Below are positions 46,198 to 54,743 of a stretch of 63,692 bases of DNA, in pieces. Each line of letters starts with the position of its first letter. Position 1 is the stretch's first letter. This DNA is from an uncultured Aquimarina sp. (lineage in GTDB: Bacteria > Bacteroidota > Bacteroidia > Flavobacteriales > Flavobacteriaceae): contig CANMMM010000024.1 of assembly GCA_947498935.1 (NCBI GenBank), positions 1 through 63,692 of the forward strand. The letters run 5' to 3'. The position numbers were made by a program, and so were the translations under genes. A model generated the notes under the pieces. It was not told where the DNA came from, did not search any database, and worked only from the letters and a program-made list of their open reading frames with translations.

Positions 46198-46866
46198 ATG
46201 AAACCATTGTCTATACATATCACTATAGATCCTGCATTGTATACTAAGGATCCTGCCTCCTCTGAACTGGGGAAAAAGATGGTGCAGAAAAGTATAGAAA
46301 TGATCGATGAGATGGGGTTCGAAAAGTTTACGTTTAAAAAACTAGGAACTGCTATCGGGTCTAACGAAAGTTCCATCTACCGCTATTTCGAGAGCAAACA
46401 CTCACTATTGGTATACTTAGTGAGTTGGTATTGGAGTTGGGTAGAGTACAAACTTGTGTTTGCGACGACCAATATCACGGATAGTAGAGAAAAACTAGCT
46501 AAAAGTATTCGGATTCTAACCGAAAATGTGACAGAGGATCACGCTTTTTCCTTTGTAAATGAAGTGATACTGCATAAAATTATCATTGCAGAATCGTCTA
46601 AAGCATACCATACCAAAGATGTAGATACAGAGAATCAAAAAGGGTTCTATAAAACCTATAAGCGTGTTGTACAGCTTGTGAGTGATATGGTATCGGAAGT
46701 AAACCCTGATTTTGAATTCCCTACGATGCTTATTTCTACCCTGATTGAAGGGGTGCATCACCAACGGTATTTTTCGGAACACTTACCTGCCCTGACCAAT
46801 GTCACTGAAGGCGAAGATTGTGTCATGAGATTCTATAACCAACTTGTTTTTAACACCATTCTATGA
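46198..46866 (+). CDS. TetR/AcrR family regulator
   Basis: A 222-residue repressor-type regulator. The helix-turn-helix lies near residues 45-75 (IDEMGFEKFTFKKLGTAIGSNESSIYRYFESKHSLLVYLVSWYWSW), typical of TetR N-termini. The C-terminal ligand domain is not informative. It heads the exporter gene group and its stop overlaps the next start by 4 bases, so it probably autoregulates and controls the exporter. Confidence 0.9.
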   Translation: MKPLSIHITIDPALYTKDPASSELGKKMVQKSIEMIDEMGFEKFTFKKLGTAIGSNESSIYRYFESKHSLLVYLVSWYWSWVEYKLVFATTNITDSREKLAKSIRILTENVTEDHAFSFVNEVILHKIIIAESSKAYHTKDVDTENQKGFYKTYKRVVQLVSDMVSEVNPDFEFPTMLISTLIEGVHHQRYFSEHLPALTNVTEGEDCVMRFYNQLVFNTIL

Positions 46867-47186
46867 AAGCACGAAACGCACATACCTATTGGTGGTCTAA
46901 AATAAGTTTTGTGGTCATCATTCTTCTATCCATGGGGGTACAGACGAATATCAAAACCCTTTTGTTACTACCAGAAACCAAAATGGAACTGGTAAAAAAA
47001 AATATCGAAGATAGTTCTGAAGAGGAAGAGAGTGTACATGAAAAAGACATGGAACTATTCATTACTAGCTATGCGTATCTAGCACCGTATGACCCTACAA
47101 CACAGACAGGGGTCGAAACACAGGAGCCTAGTCATACCAATATCTATTTAGAAATTATCCTCCCCCCTCCTGACTTCCTATCATAG
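46863..47186 (+). CDS. Small acidic membrane-anchored protein
   Basis: A 107-residue protein whose start overlaps the TetR stop (ATGA-type overlap), showing translational coupling. An N-terminal anchor (ISFVVIILLSMGVQ) is followed by an acidic stretch (IEDSSEEEESVHEKDMELF) and a Pro-rich end (IILPPPDFLS). No known family. It may be an accessory component of the exporter encoded next, or a periplasmic sensor for the regulator; neither is shown by the sequence. Confidence 0.6.
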   Translation: MKARNAHTYWWSKISFVVIILLSMGVQTNIKTLLLLPETKMELVKKNIEDSSEEEESVHEKDMELFITSYAYLAPYDPTTQTGVETQEPSHTNIYLEIILPPPDFLS

Positions 47187-47398
47187 GACGTATTTTTTGG
47201 GACAGCGTAGCATGATTACTAATGGTATCATAACTATTTGATACAACAGGCTGTTACTCATATTCCGAAATGACTCCTTATTTTCGCTATCATATTAGTA
47301 GTACAGCGTAAGTTTTAGAACACTTACCTACTCAGGGAAAACAAACACGTACAGAATGTATTCTGTCACCTATTTAATTTTTTATACGTTTTTAAAAA

Positions 47399-49072
47399 AT
47401 GAAAGAAATCATGTCGCCATGGAAGCGTTTTGTAGGGCTTTTAAAATTGGACAAAAAAGACATCCGTCAGATATTTTACTATGCTATTTTCGAAGGGTTG
47501 GTCGCATTGACCCTACCACTGGGAATACAGGCTATTATTAACCTCATCCAAGGAGCACAGGTATCTACCGCGTGGATCGTATTAGTTGCACTCGTAACTC
47601 TGGGAGTGGCTTTTCAGGGCGTACTACAACTAATGCAGGTACGCATCCTAGAAAATATGCAGCAAAAAATATTTACGCGTGCCTCTTTTGAGTTTGCATA
47701 TCGCTTTCCGAAAATAAAAATCAGTGAATTGCGCAATTACTATCCGCCAGAATTAGCCAATCGATTCTTTGATGTACTGACCATCCAAAAAGGATTGTCT
47801 AAGATACTGATCGATTTTCCGTCTGCCGTATTACAAATTGTATTTGGATTAATGCTCCTCTCTTTTTATCATCCGTTTTTTATCATTTACGGTATTTTAC
47901 TGATTGTACTGATCTATATCGTATTTAAGTTTACGGCTAAACGTGGTTTAGACACCAGCTTGATCGAATCTAAAAGTAAGTATCAGGTAGCACACTGGAT
48001 ACAAGAGGTATCGCGCTCTATTATTAGTTTTAAACTATCGGGTTCTACCAACTTAGCAATGTCTAGAAATAATGTACTGACTACTAAATATCTAGAAGCT
48101 AGAGAAAATCACTTTAAGATCCTCATCCTGCAATTTATCCAACTCATAGGCTATAAAGTATTGGTTACAGCGGGACTATTGGTCATCGGAGGATTATTGG
48201 TACTGAATCAGCAAATGAATATCGGACAGTTTGTAGCCTCTGAGATCATTATTTTATTAGTGATCGGATCTGTAGAAAAATTAATGAAAGGACTCGAATC
48301 ATTCTACGATGTATTAACATCTCTAGAAAAAATAGGACAAGTGGTAGATAAGGAACTAGAATCCCAAACAGGAGAAGATCCATTTGCTTGTGATATGCCA
48401 TTAGACATAGAGTTTGACAAACTAGGATACCGAACTCCCGAAGGAAAAGCCATTCTACGAAACATCAGTTTCGATATTAAAAAAGGAAATACTGTATTGG
48501 TCAATGGACCTTCTGGAGCTGGTAAGACCACTATTCTAAAAATGCTAGCAGGACTCATCGTTCCTACCAGCGGTGCTATGTATGTAAACAATACTTCACT
48601 AAAAGGAATCAAGCTCAATGCCTATCGTACGCATGTCGGACAGGTACTGCCACAGCAATATCCATTCGAAGGTACTATTAGAGATAATATCACACTAGGT
48701 AGAGAGGATGTGACTGAACAGCAACTCAATGATATCTTAAAAAATATCGGACTACTCCCCTTTATCAAAGAGCAGACCCAAGGAATAAACACCATCATCA
48801 ATACCGATGGGCAGCAAATCCCATATACTGCTTCTAAGCGTATCATTCTAGCCCGTGCTATTATTCACAACCCACAATTATTATTACTCAAAGACCCTTT
48901 AGAACATTTCGAAGAAAAAGAAGCCGAAGACATTATTAAATTCCTCACCAAGGAAGAACACCCATGGACCGTAGTGGTATCGAGTTACAATAAGTTATGG
49001 AAAAAATACAGTACCAAAACGATCGAAATCTCTGAAGGAACTCTTATTTCTAAACCCGACAACAATGCTTAA
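47399..49072 (+). CDS. Type-I-secretion-like ABC transporter with degenerate ATPase
   Basis: A 557-residue half-transporter with an N-terminal membrane domain of six helices (about 25-310) and an ATPase domain. There is no C39 peptidase domain. Walker A is intact (GPSGAGKTT, Lys376), but the LSGGQ signature is replaced by IPYTASK (474-480), the catalytic Glu after Walker B is Pro500 (LLLLKDPLEHF), and the switch His is Ser529 (VVVSSYNK). Downstream HlyD and TolC genes (8-base overlap, then 8-base gap) define a tripartite exporter. If it is a homodimer, both ATP sites would be impaired. Confidence 0.9.
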   Translation: MKEIMSPWKRFVGLLKLDKKDIRQIFYYAIFEGLVALTLPLGIQAIINLIQGAQVSTAWIVLVALVTLGVAFQGVLQLMQVRILENMQQKIFTRASFEFAYRFPKIKISELRNYYPPELANRFFDVLTIQKGLSKILIDFPSAVLQIVFGLMLLSFYHPFFIIYGILLIVLIYIVFKFTAKRGLDTSLIESKSKYQVAHWIQEVSRSIISFKLSGSTNLAMSRNNVLTTKYLEARENHFKILILQFIQLIGYKVLVTAGLLVIGGLLVLNQQMNIGQFVASEIIILLVIGSVEKLMKGLESFYDVLTSLEKIGQVVDKELESQTGEDPFACDMPLDIEFDKLGYRTPEGKAILRNISFDIKKGNTVLVNGPSGAGKTTILKMLAGLIVPTSGAMYVNNTSLKGIKLNAYRTHVGQVLPQQYPFEGTIRDNITLGREDVTEQQLNDILKNIGLLPFIKEQTQGINTIINTDGQQIPYTASKRIILARAIIHNPQLLLLKDPLEHFEEKEAEDIIKFLTKEEHPWTVVVSSYNKLWKKYSTKTIEISEGTLISKPDNNA

Positions 49073-50429
49073 TATTTCTAATAATCCACTGCATAATAAA
49101 ATATCCTTAGAGGGCTATACTGCTTTCAAAAAGGCATGCCGATCTGGACATTATACCTATTTCAATAGGTTATTGGGAGTAGCTGCTATAGTACTGCTGA
49201 TCGTACTGTTCCTACCGTGGACACAGAATGTAAATGGAAATGGTTTTGTCACCACGCTAACTCCTGGTCAACGACCACAAACCATCCAATCTGGTATTCC
49301 TGGACGTATCGAAAAATGGTATGTTCAAGAAGGGGATTATGTAAAAAAAGGAGACACCATTTTATACATCTCCGAAATCAAAAATGAATACCAAGATCCT
49401 AAACTATTAGAGCGTACCCAACAACAACTTGCTGCTAAGAGTCAGTCTGTGATCTCGTATCAAGGAAAGGTCAAGGCGCTTAAAAATCAGGTAGTAGCCT
49501 TACAAAATGAACGTAGCCTAAAGTTATCGCAAGCGACGAACAAGCTACAACAAGCACGCCTAAAGATAAAAAGTGACAGTATCGATCTCCTAGCCGCACA
49601 GACCAATGAGACTATTGCGCAACGGCAGTACGATCGTACCGTGACCCTACAAGCCGAAGGCATTAAAGCCGTAAAAGATGTAGAAACCAAACGCCTAAAA
49701 TTACAAGAAACACAAGCGAAGCTAGTGTCTCAGGAAAATAAGTTATTGGCGAGTCGGAATAAAGTGATCAATGCGCAATTAGAAATCAATCGTATTGCAG
49801 CTACCTATGCCGATAAGATCGCTAAATCTACGAGTGACCGTTTTACCGCAGAATCGGATCAGTTAGAAACCCAGGTACAGGTCACCAAACTCGAGAACAA
49901 GTCTACCAATTACGCCATGCGTTCTTCCTTATATTACATCACTGCACCGCAAAACGGGTACATCAATAAAGCGATCAAAAGTGGTATCGGAGAGACTTTT
50001 AAAGAAGGAGAACAACTGGTAGGGATCATGCCTGCTGATTACGATCTAGCGGTAGAAACCTTTGTAGACCCTATCGATCTGCCCCTTATCCACCTAGGGG
50101 AACACGTACGTATCCAATTCGATGGATGGCCTGCTATCTTTTTTAGCGGATGGCCTAATGCCTCGTTTGGTACATACGGTGGCAAAGTAGTAGCGATCGA
50201 AACCTTTATCAGTAGCAATGGAAAATTCCGAATTCTGATCTCCCCTGATCATAACGAAGGGCAATGGCCTGAGAATGTACGTGTGGGTTCGGGAGCCTAT
50301 ACCATCGCACTACTCGAAGACGTGCCAATCTGGTACGAAATCTGGCGACAACTCAATGGATTTCCGCCTAACTACTACCGCCCTGACGCTAAGAAAGAAG
50401 ACACAAAGAAAACTAAAAACAAAAAATAA
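49065..50429 (+). CDS. HlyD-family periplasmic adaptor
   Basis: A 454-residue membrane-fusion protein. A cytoplasmic N-terminus and one transmembrane helix (LLGVAAIVLLIVLFLPW, near 42-58) precede the lipoyl half-motif (PGRIEKWYVQEGDYVKKGDTIL), a long coiled coil (about 110-290) and the second half-motif (ITAPQNGYINKAIKSGIGETFKEGEQLVGIMP). It links the ABC protein to TolC. It overlaps the ABC gene by 8 bases. The C-terminal extension is lysine-rich (KKEDTKKTKNKK). Confidence 0.92.
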   Translation: MLNISNNPLHNKISLEGYTAFKKACRSGHYTYFNRLLGVAAIVLLIVLFLPWTQNVNGNGFVTTLTPGQRPQTIQSGIPGRIEKWYVQEGDYVKKGDTILYISEIKNEYQDPKLLERTQQQLAAKSQSVISYQGKVKALKNQVVALQNERSLKLSQATNKLQQARLKIKSDSIDLLAAQTNETIAQRQYDRTVTLQAEGIKAVKDVETKRLKLQETQAKLVSQENKLLASRNKVINAQLEINRIAATYADKIAKSTSDRFTAESDQLETQVQVTKLENKSTNYAMRSSLYYITAPQNGYINKAIKSGIGETFKEGEQLVGIMPADYDLAVETFVDPIDLPLIHLGEHVRIQFDGWPAIFFSGWPNASFGTYGGKVVAIETFISSNGKFRILISPDHNEGQWPENVRVGSGAYTIALLEDVPIWYEIWRQLNGFPPNYYRPDAKKEDTKKTKNKK

Positions 50430-50437
50430 ACATATAG

Positions 50438-51850
50438 ATGAGGACACCACTATATCGTATACTTATTTTACTCATAGGTAGTATACATGCCATTGGTACT
50501 ACTCAGGAAACAGAGCATCTGGTCACACAGCAGCTTTCATTCGAGGAATATATCGGTTTTGTAAAAAAACACCACCCGCTGATGAAGCAAGCAGAACTGA
50601 CCATCAGCATAGGTGCTGCCAATCTGATGAAAGCCCGTGGTGGATTCGATCCAAAAATAGCGATTGATTTTGATCGCAAAAAGTTTAAGAAAACGGAATA
50701 CTACGACCAGCTCAATGCTACCTTTAAAATCCCAACTTGGTATGGTATCGAGTTTAAAGCTAATTTTGAAGAAAATACAGGAGAGTTCCTAGACCGCAGC
50801 CTCACCCTACCCGATGGTGGACTCTACAGTGCTGGCGTTTCCTTTTCGCTAGCCCGTGGTTTCCTGACCAATAAACGGATGGCTACCCTACGCAAAGCAC
50901 GCTTTTTTAGGCAGCAAACCAAAGCAGATCGAGACCTATTGGTCAATAAGCTGCTATTAGAAGCCAGCAATGCTTATTTCCGATGGGTAGAAGCCAATAA
51001 TGAACAAGGGATTTATCAGCGTTTTCTGCAAAATGCCGAAAAACGATTACACGCCATTAAACAAAGTGTCATTGCAGGAGACAAAGCCGCCATAGATAGC
51101 ATCGAAGCGAGTATCGCTCTCCAAAACCGAAAACTAAATCTAGAAGCTGCTACTCTAAAGAATAAGAAAGCATCGCTAGCCGTAAGTAATTACTTATGGC
51201 TACAAGACGTGCCTATAGAACTCGAAGACCATGTACATCCTACCGTACCAGACATTACTAAATTCGAAGCCATCATTCGTACCGAACAGTTTCAGAACAC
51301 TGCCGAATTTGTAGCCAATCATCCTAAACTAGCTAGCTTAGATGCCAAAATCCAAGGGTTAAAAATCGACAAGCGTTTTAAGATGAATAAGCTACTGCCT
51401 AAAATAGATTTGCAGTACAATTTCTTATCGCCCGATGCCACTCCTGCTAGTGGTTTTGATACTGCCAATTATAAAGCCTTTGTAGATGTAGCATTTCCCC
51501 TATTCCTGCGCAAGGAACGTGGTGACCTACGTTTAGCCGCTATCAAGCTCAAAGATGCGCGCTTCGAGCGTATGGCAGCTTCTTTAAAAATCCTGAATAA
51601 AATAGAAGCTTCACAAGCCGAAATCACCTCTCTAGAAGCACAAAATAGCCTGATCACCAATATGGTATCAGATTACACAACGCTGCTCAAAGCCGAAGAG
51701 CGCAAGTTCTCACTTGGCGAGAGTTCCTTGTTTTTGATCAACTCTAGAGAACAGAAATTAATCCAAGCACAGCTCAAAGAAAACCAACTCACCATCAAAC
51801 AATTAATGGCCATTGCTACCTATTACAATGCGATTGGTAGCGCTATATAA
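50438..51850 (+). CDS. TolC-family outer membrane efflux protein
   Basis: A 470-residue outer-membrane channel with signal peptide (ILILLIGSIHAIGTTQ). TolC-type helical repeats are seen in SFEEYIGFVKKHHPLMKQAELTI, NKLLLEASNAYFRWVEANNEQ, and AEERKFSLGESSLFLINSREQKLIQAQL, the usual C-terminal helix hairpin with its conserved FxxGxxSxFLxxxREQ pattern. It completes the exporter, 8 bases after the HlyD gene. Confidence 0.93.
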   Translation: MRTPLYRILILLIGSIHAIGTTQETEHLVTQQLSFEEYIGFVKKHHPLMKQAELTISIGAANLMKARGGFDPKIAIDFDRKKFKKTEYYDQLNATFKIPTWYGIEFKANFEENTGEFLDRSLTLPDGGLYSAGVSFSLARGFLTNKRMATLRKARFFRQQTKADRDLLVNKLLLEASNAYFRWVEANNEQGIYQRFLQNAEKRLHAIKQSVIAGDKAAIDSIEASIALQNRKLNLEAATLKNKKASLAVSNYLWLQDVPIELEDHVHPTVPDITKFEAIIRTEQFQNTAEFVANHPKLASLDAKIQGLKIDKRFKMNKLLPKIDLQYNFLSPDATPASGFDTANYKAFVDVAFPLFLRKERGDLRLAAIKLKDARFERMAASLKILNKIEASQAEITSLEAQNSLITNMVSDYTTLLKAEERKFSLGESSLFLINSREQKLIQAQLKENQLTIKQLMAIATYYNAIGSAI

Positions 51851-52017
51851 ACATACAGCTCCTTTGTAAACTAACGCCAAAAAAACAGCAACACCATTGG
51901 CAGCAAGGCATCGTCCATTGGGCTATAGCAAGCTGCCTTTAGACGAAGGAGTCACCTTTTCTGAGATTTCTAACGATACTTTAGTACTAAATAACTACCT
52001 AAATACCGTTAGCAATC

Positions 52018-52443
52018 ATGAAAACCATACTACACACCTTCATCCTTATGCTATGTTTCTATAGCCAAGCACAAAAAATGACTACACCCGATTTTTGGCA
52101 AGCCGATAAAATCAAACACAGTGCCGTTTCCTTTGGTATTAGCACCGCTACGTATACCTACCTATCCGTACATAAAAAACATAAGAAATTACCCGAATTG
52201 CACAAACGGGTCATCGCTCTTTCGACCACACTCATAGTGGGCGCTCTTAAAGAAGTTGTGGATAGTCAATCGAGTACAGGCGTAGCCTCATGGGCAGACA
52301 TGAGTGCCAATACGGTGGGCGCACTTGCCTTTCAAGCCAGCATCACCATTCCGCTACGCATCCGATCCAAGCATCGAAAAAAGCGAAAAATCGACCGATC
52401 AATCACTGCTCGAACTCCTGCTACGTCTGCCAAAACCATGTAG
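52018..52443 (+). CDS. YfiM-like (DUF2279) secreted protein
   Basis: A 141-residue protein with signal peptide MKTILHTFILMLCFYSQAQ and the family motif DKIKHSAVSFGISTATYTYL ... GALKEVVDSQSSTGVASWADMSANTVGALAF, as in E. coli YfiM. Function unknown; the family is periplasmic or membrane-associated. The last 45 bases overlap the 3' end of the convergent sterol-desaturase gene, and its basic tail (RSKHRKKRKIDRS) is encoded partly there. Confidence 0.8.
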   Translation: MKTILHTFILMLCFYSQAQKMTTPDFWQADKIKHSAVSFGISTATYTYLSVHKKHKKLPELHKRVIALSTTLIVGALKEVVDSQSSTGVASWADMSANTVGALAFQASITIPLRIRSKHRKKRKIDRSITARTPATSAKTM

Positions 52444-53307
52444 TAATTGCCCTAAAAAACCTTTTGGCAGCTGCTCATCCCCCTCGAACCCCAAGGGGAT
52501 AGTACCACTACTTTCTGGAACGTAATCTGTACCAAAAAGATAATCCCATACACTTAGGCTAATCCCAAAATTAACCCCAAATCGCCCCTTAGGCAATTGA
52601 TACGCGTGGTGGTACAGATGCATCACAGGATTATTAAAAATATATTTAAGCGGCCCCCAAGTAACCTTTAGGTTTGCATGGTTTAGGTGACCGATCGTAA
52701 TGGCTATAAAATGCACAATATATGCCTGCTCGGGCTCTAATCCTCCTAGTAGCATAACCCCTAGCGTTTTTAGAGGTTTGTACAATAGATTTTCCATCCA
52801 ATGGTATCTTAGATGCGCTGCAAACCCCATCTCTTTAACCGAATGATGTATTTTATGAAACTCCCATAAAACAGGTAATTTATGTAGTAACAGATGCGTA
52901 ATCCATTGCACAAAATCTAATAGGATAAAAAACACCACTAATTGTGCCCATGTAGGTAAGACGGCCAATGGAATAAGGGTAAAACTCGACATGCTAAGTC
53001 CTATGTCGCTTCCCGACAAGCCGATCACAGCATACCCCCCAGCTATAGCGATCGAAAACAGAAAAAAATTAAAAAACATATACCCCGCATCTAACCAAAA
53101 GTCACCTCGTATGGCTGCTTGCTGTTTTCGCCATGGACGTATGAGTTCTAACCCCCATACCAATACAGAAATGATAATTAATCCCCAAAAATAATTTAGA
53201 TACCAAGGCACGTCCCAGCATATCGCCTTCCATGTCCATGCCACTTGCTCTCTAAATGAGTTTATAAATACCGTTGCATATCTTTCCATATACCATTTTT
53301 CGTTCAC
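52399..53307 (-). CDS. Sterol desaturase / fatty acid hydroxylase superfamily protein
   Basis: A 302-residue di-iron membrane protein. The His clusters are HLLLHKLPVLWEFHKIHH, HLRYHWMENLLY, and GHLNHANLKVTWGPLKYIFNNPVMHLYHHAYQ, matching the H-x3-H, H-x2-HH pattern of the superfamily. Four or five membrane helices are spread through residues 30-150 and 175-210. The substrate (a lipid, sterol-like or carotenoid molecule) cannot be told. An alternative start lies six codons in (MERYATVF, 53289). Confidence 0.9.
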   Translation of the reverse strand: MNEKWYMERYATVFINSFREQVAWTWKAICWDVPWYLNYFWGLIIISVLVWGLELIRPWRKQQAAIRGDFWLDAGYMFFNFFLFSIAIAGGYAVIGLSGSDIGLSMSSFTLIPLAVLPTWAQLVVFFILLDFVQWITHLLLHKLPVLWEFHKIHHSVKEMGFAAHLRYHWMENLLYKPLKTLGVMLLGGLEPEQAYIVHFIAITIGHLNHANLKVTWGPLKYIFNNPVMHLYHHAYQLPKGRFGVNFGISLSVWDYLFGTDYVPESSGTIPLGFEGDEQLPKGFLGQLLHGFGRRSRSSSSD

Positions 53308-53366
53308 TTATTTTCATCTTAGCGATTAAACTGCTATTATTTTTATACAATGTTGGCAATAGTAAT

Positions 53367-53927
53367 TTATACAATCGCTAAGTCGTTCTTACTCAGTTTC
53401 AATTTTGGATTGTTCAGTTTTTCTATTGTTTTATTAATTTTCTTCCTGTCCGACTGTGGTAAAAAAGTAGGTACTAAATCGGTCAAGTCAATTTTTAAAA
53501 GTCGGTTGATTACAATTAAATCTTTCAATGAAAAAGGGCTGACACCATTCATAAGTTCAGAGATATAGGATTTGCTACTGTGTCCCAAAATTTTCCCAAA
53601 GTCTTGTTGGGTTAGATCCAAATCCTTCAGTTTTTTTCTGATGAGTTCTTTTCTTCGCTGTATGAACTGCCTTTCCTTTTCGGCAATCAATTCCGCCACA
53701 TCACTTTCGCGTAGTTGTTTGTCAGATATCTTAGAATTTGAGTTCCAGTTTTGACTTTCATATTGCTCAATTAAATCACGAAGTTTTTTTCGGGTTGTTT
53801 TGAACTTTGGGTTTTCTTTTGCTAGAACACGCAATTTTCTGTCCGCAATTAATGCCCTTTCAAAATCCAGTTCGTTCAGGATTTTTCCGTTCTCAATCAA
53901 TTGTGATATGTCAAATTGTGTTTTCAT
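53367..53927 (-). CDS. higA: HigA-type antitoxin with XRE helix-turn-helix
   Basis: A 186-residue antitoxin. A helical N-terminal part (LNELDFERALIADRKLRVL) precedes a Cro/CI-type helix-turn-helix near 110-160 (LTQQDFGKILGHSSKSYISELMNGVSPFSLKDLIVINRLL). It is encoded 10 bases downstream of the toxin gene, the toxin-first order typical of HigBA. It should neutralise the toxin and repress the operon. The name is given by gene order and domain type. Confidence 0.82.
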   Translation of the reverse strand: MKTQFDISQLIENGKILNELDFERALIADRKLRVLAKENPKFKTTRKKLRDLIEQYESQNWNSNSKISDKQLRESDVAELIAEKERQFIQRRKELIRKKLKDLDLTQQDFGKILGHSSKSYISELMNGVSPFSLKDLIVINRLLKIDLTDLVPTFLPQSDRKKINKTIEKLNNPKLKLSKNDLAIV

Positions 53928-53937
53928 AATATTGTAT

Positions 53938-54276
53938 TTAAATCCAATCGTTAGACGTTAGCCACTTTTTAATGGTGTTCCTGTTATTCTTGAAAATCGT
54001 CTCGTATTCTTGATGCGTTCCTGCCCAAACAACCGTTGCTTCTTTATCACAGAACTCAATCAAAATCATTGTCCTGTGTATATTGATATTAAAAAAGTAA
54101 AATCCATCGCTGTGAACATTATCCACATCAGGTCTTGTTTTGTTTAGTTCGATTTGGTCCTCCCAATCGTTTTCATCAATATCTTCAATCAGTTTATCAA
54201 TGGCCTTGACCAAAAGGGCATTTCCTTTGTTCTTCCGTTTTAATTTTTCGAGTATTTTTTTATTGGTCAGCCTCAT
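53938..54276 (-). CDS. higB: HigB-type mRNA interferase toxin
   Basis: A 112-residue RelE/HigB-fold protein with VKAIDKLIEDIDENDWEDQIEL, the core strand FYFFNINIHRTMILIEF (with the basic residue of the fold) and VVWAGTHQEYETIF at the C-terminus, close to the HigB family pattern. It would cleave ribosome-bound mRNA. It is first in the operon, preceded by a palindrome 25 bases upstream that could be the operator. Confidence 0.82.
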   Translation of the reverse strand: MRLTNKKILEKLKRKNKGNALLVKAIDKLIEDIDENDWEDQIELNKTRPDVDNVHSDGFYFFNINIHRTMILIEFCDKEATVVWAGTHQEYETIFKNNRNTIKKWLTSNDWI

Positions 54277-54743
54277 TCACTTTGGTAAAGATATAAAAAA
54301 GTTCGGATAATTACCGAACTCGATAAATTTGTTTTATTACTAATAATATTATTATATTGTCACTTAGGTAGCCATATATCCCAACAGTAAGAAATATAGC
54401 TACCACAATATAACACTACACTCATTAACTGAAAAAGAAATAATAAAACAGCTAAACTAAGTTATCTGACTTGAAAAAATGTCTTAGTAATCATGGAAAG
54501 ATTACCCGTTTTGATTCTCAACCCACTTTATGCACTAGAAAATCTATTCCATACAACGGACTCCAAAGCTCAAAAATCACAACCGTAGCACATAAAAGAT
54601 TGATTTTTATACCTCCATATAGAGCACAAAAACGTTTCAAATTAACAAATCGTCATATTTTAGATTCAAAAGGATTCTTTTTTTGAAAGAAATTGAGTAT
54701 ATACTATTTTTACCTATTAAATACGCAATCCTAAAACCATACC
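54277..54743. other. Region between higB and the persulfide dioxygenase gene
   Basis: 467 AT-rich bases. They hold the palindrome GTTCGGATAATTACCGAAC (54301-54319), and a pairing GGTAGC / GCTACC around 54369-54401. A 71-codon frame at 54471 has no family signature and I do not support it. Confidence 0.4.
54301..54319. promoter_or_regulatory. Palindrome upstream of higBA, operator or terminator-like
   Basis: GTTCGG and CCGAAC are separated by ATAATTA. Read on the minus strand it is followed by TTTTTTATATCTTTACC, which has a -7-like shape, so an autorepression operator next to the promoter is plausible. The same layout could also act as an intrinsic terminator. Confidence 0.45.

Noticed and set aside
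46863..47186. Fourth member of the Glu-rich peptide family
   Set aside because: It has an acidic cluster, but its leader does not match MKTKGLFYTVMGAF and it belongs to the TetR/exporter unit.
51874..52063. Open frame without ATG (contains LPLDEGVTFSEISNDTLVL)
   Set aside because: It reads somewhat like protein, but lacks a start codon and runs into the real YfiM-like gene in another frame. It could be a gene remnant; too weak to list.
54471..54686. 71-codon frame upstream of the persulfide dioxygenase gene
   Set aside because: No motif, odd composition, and no good spacing to the next gene; probably chance.
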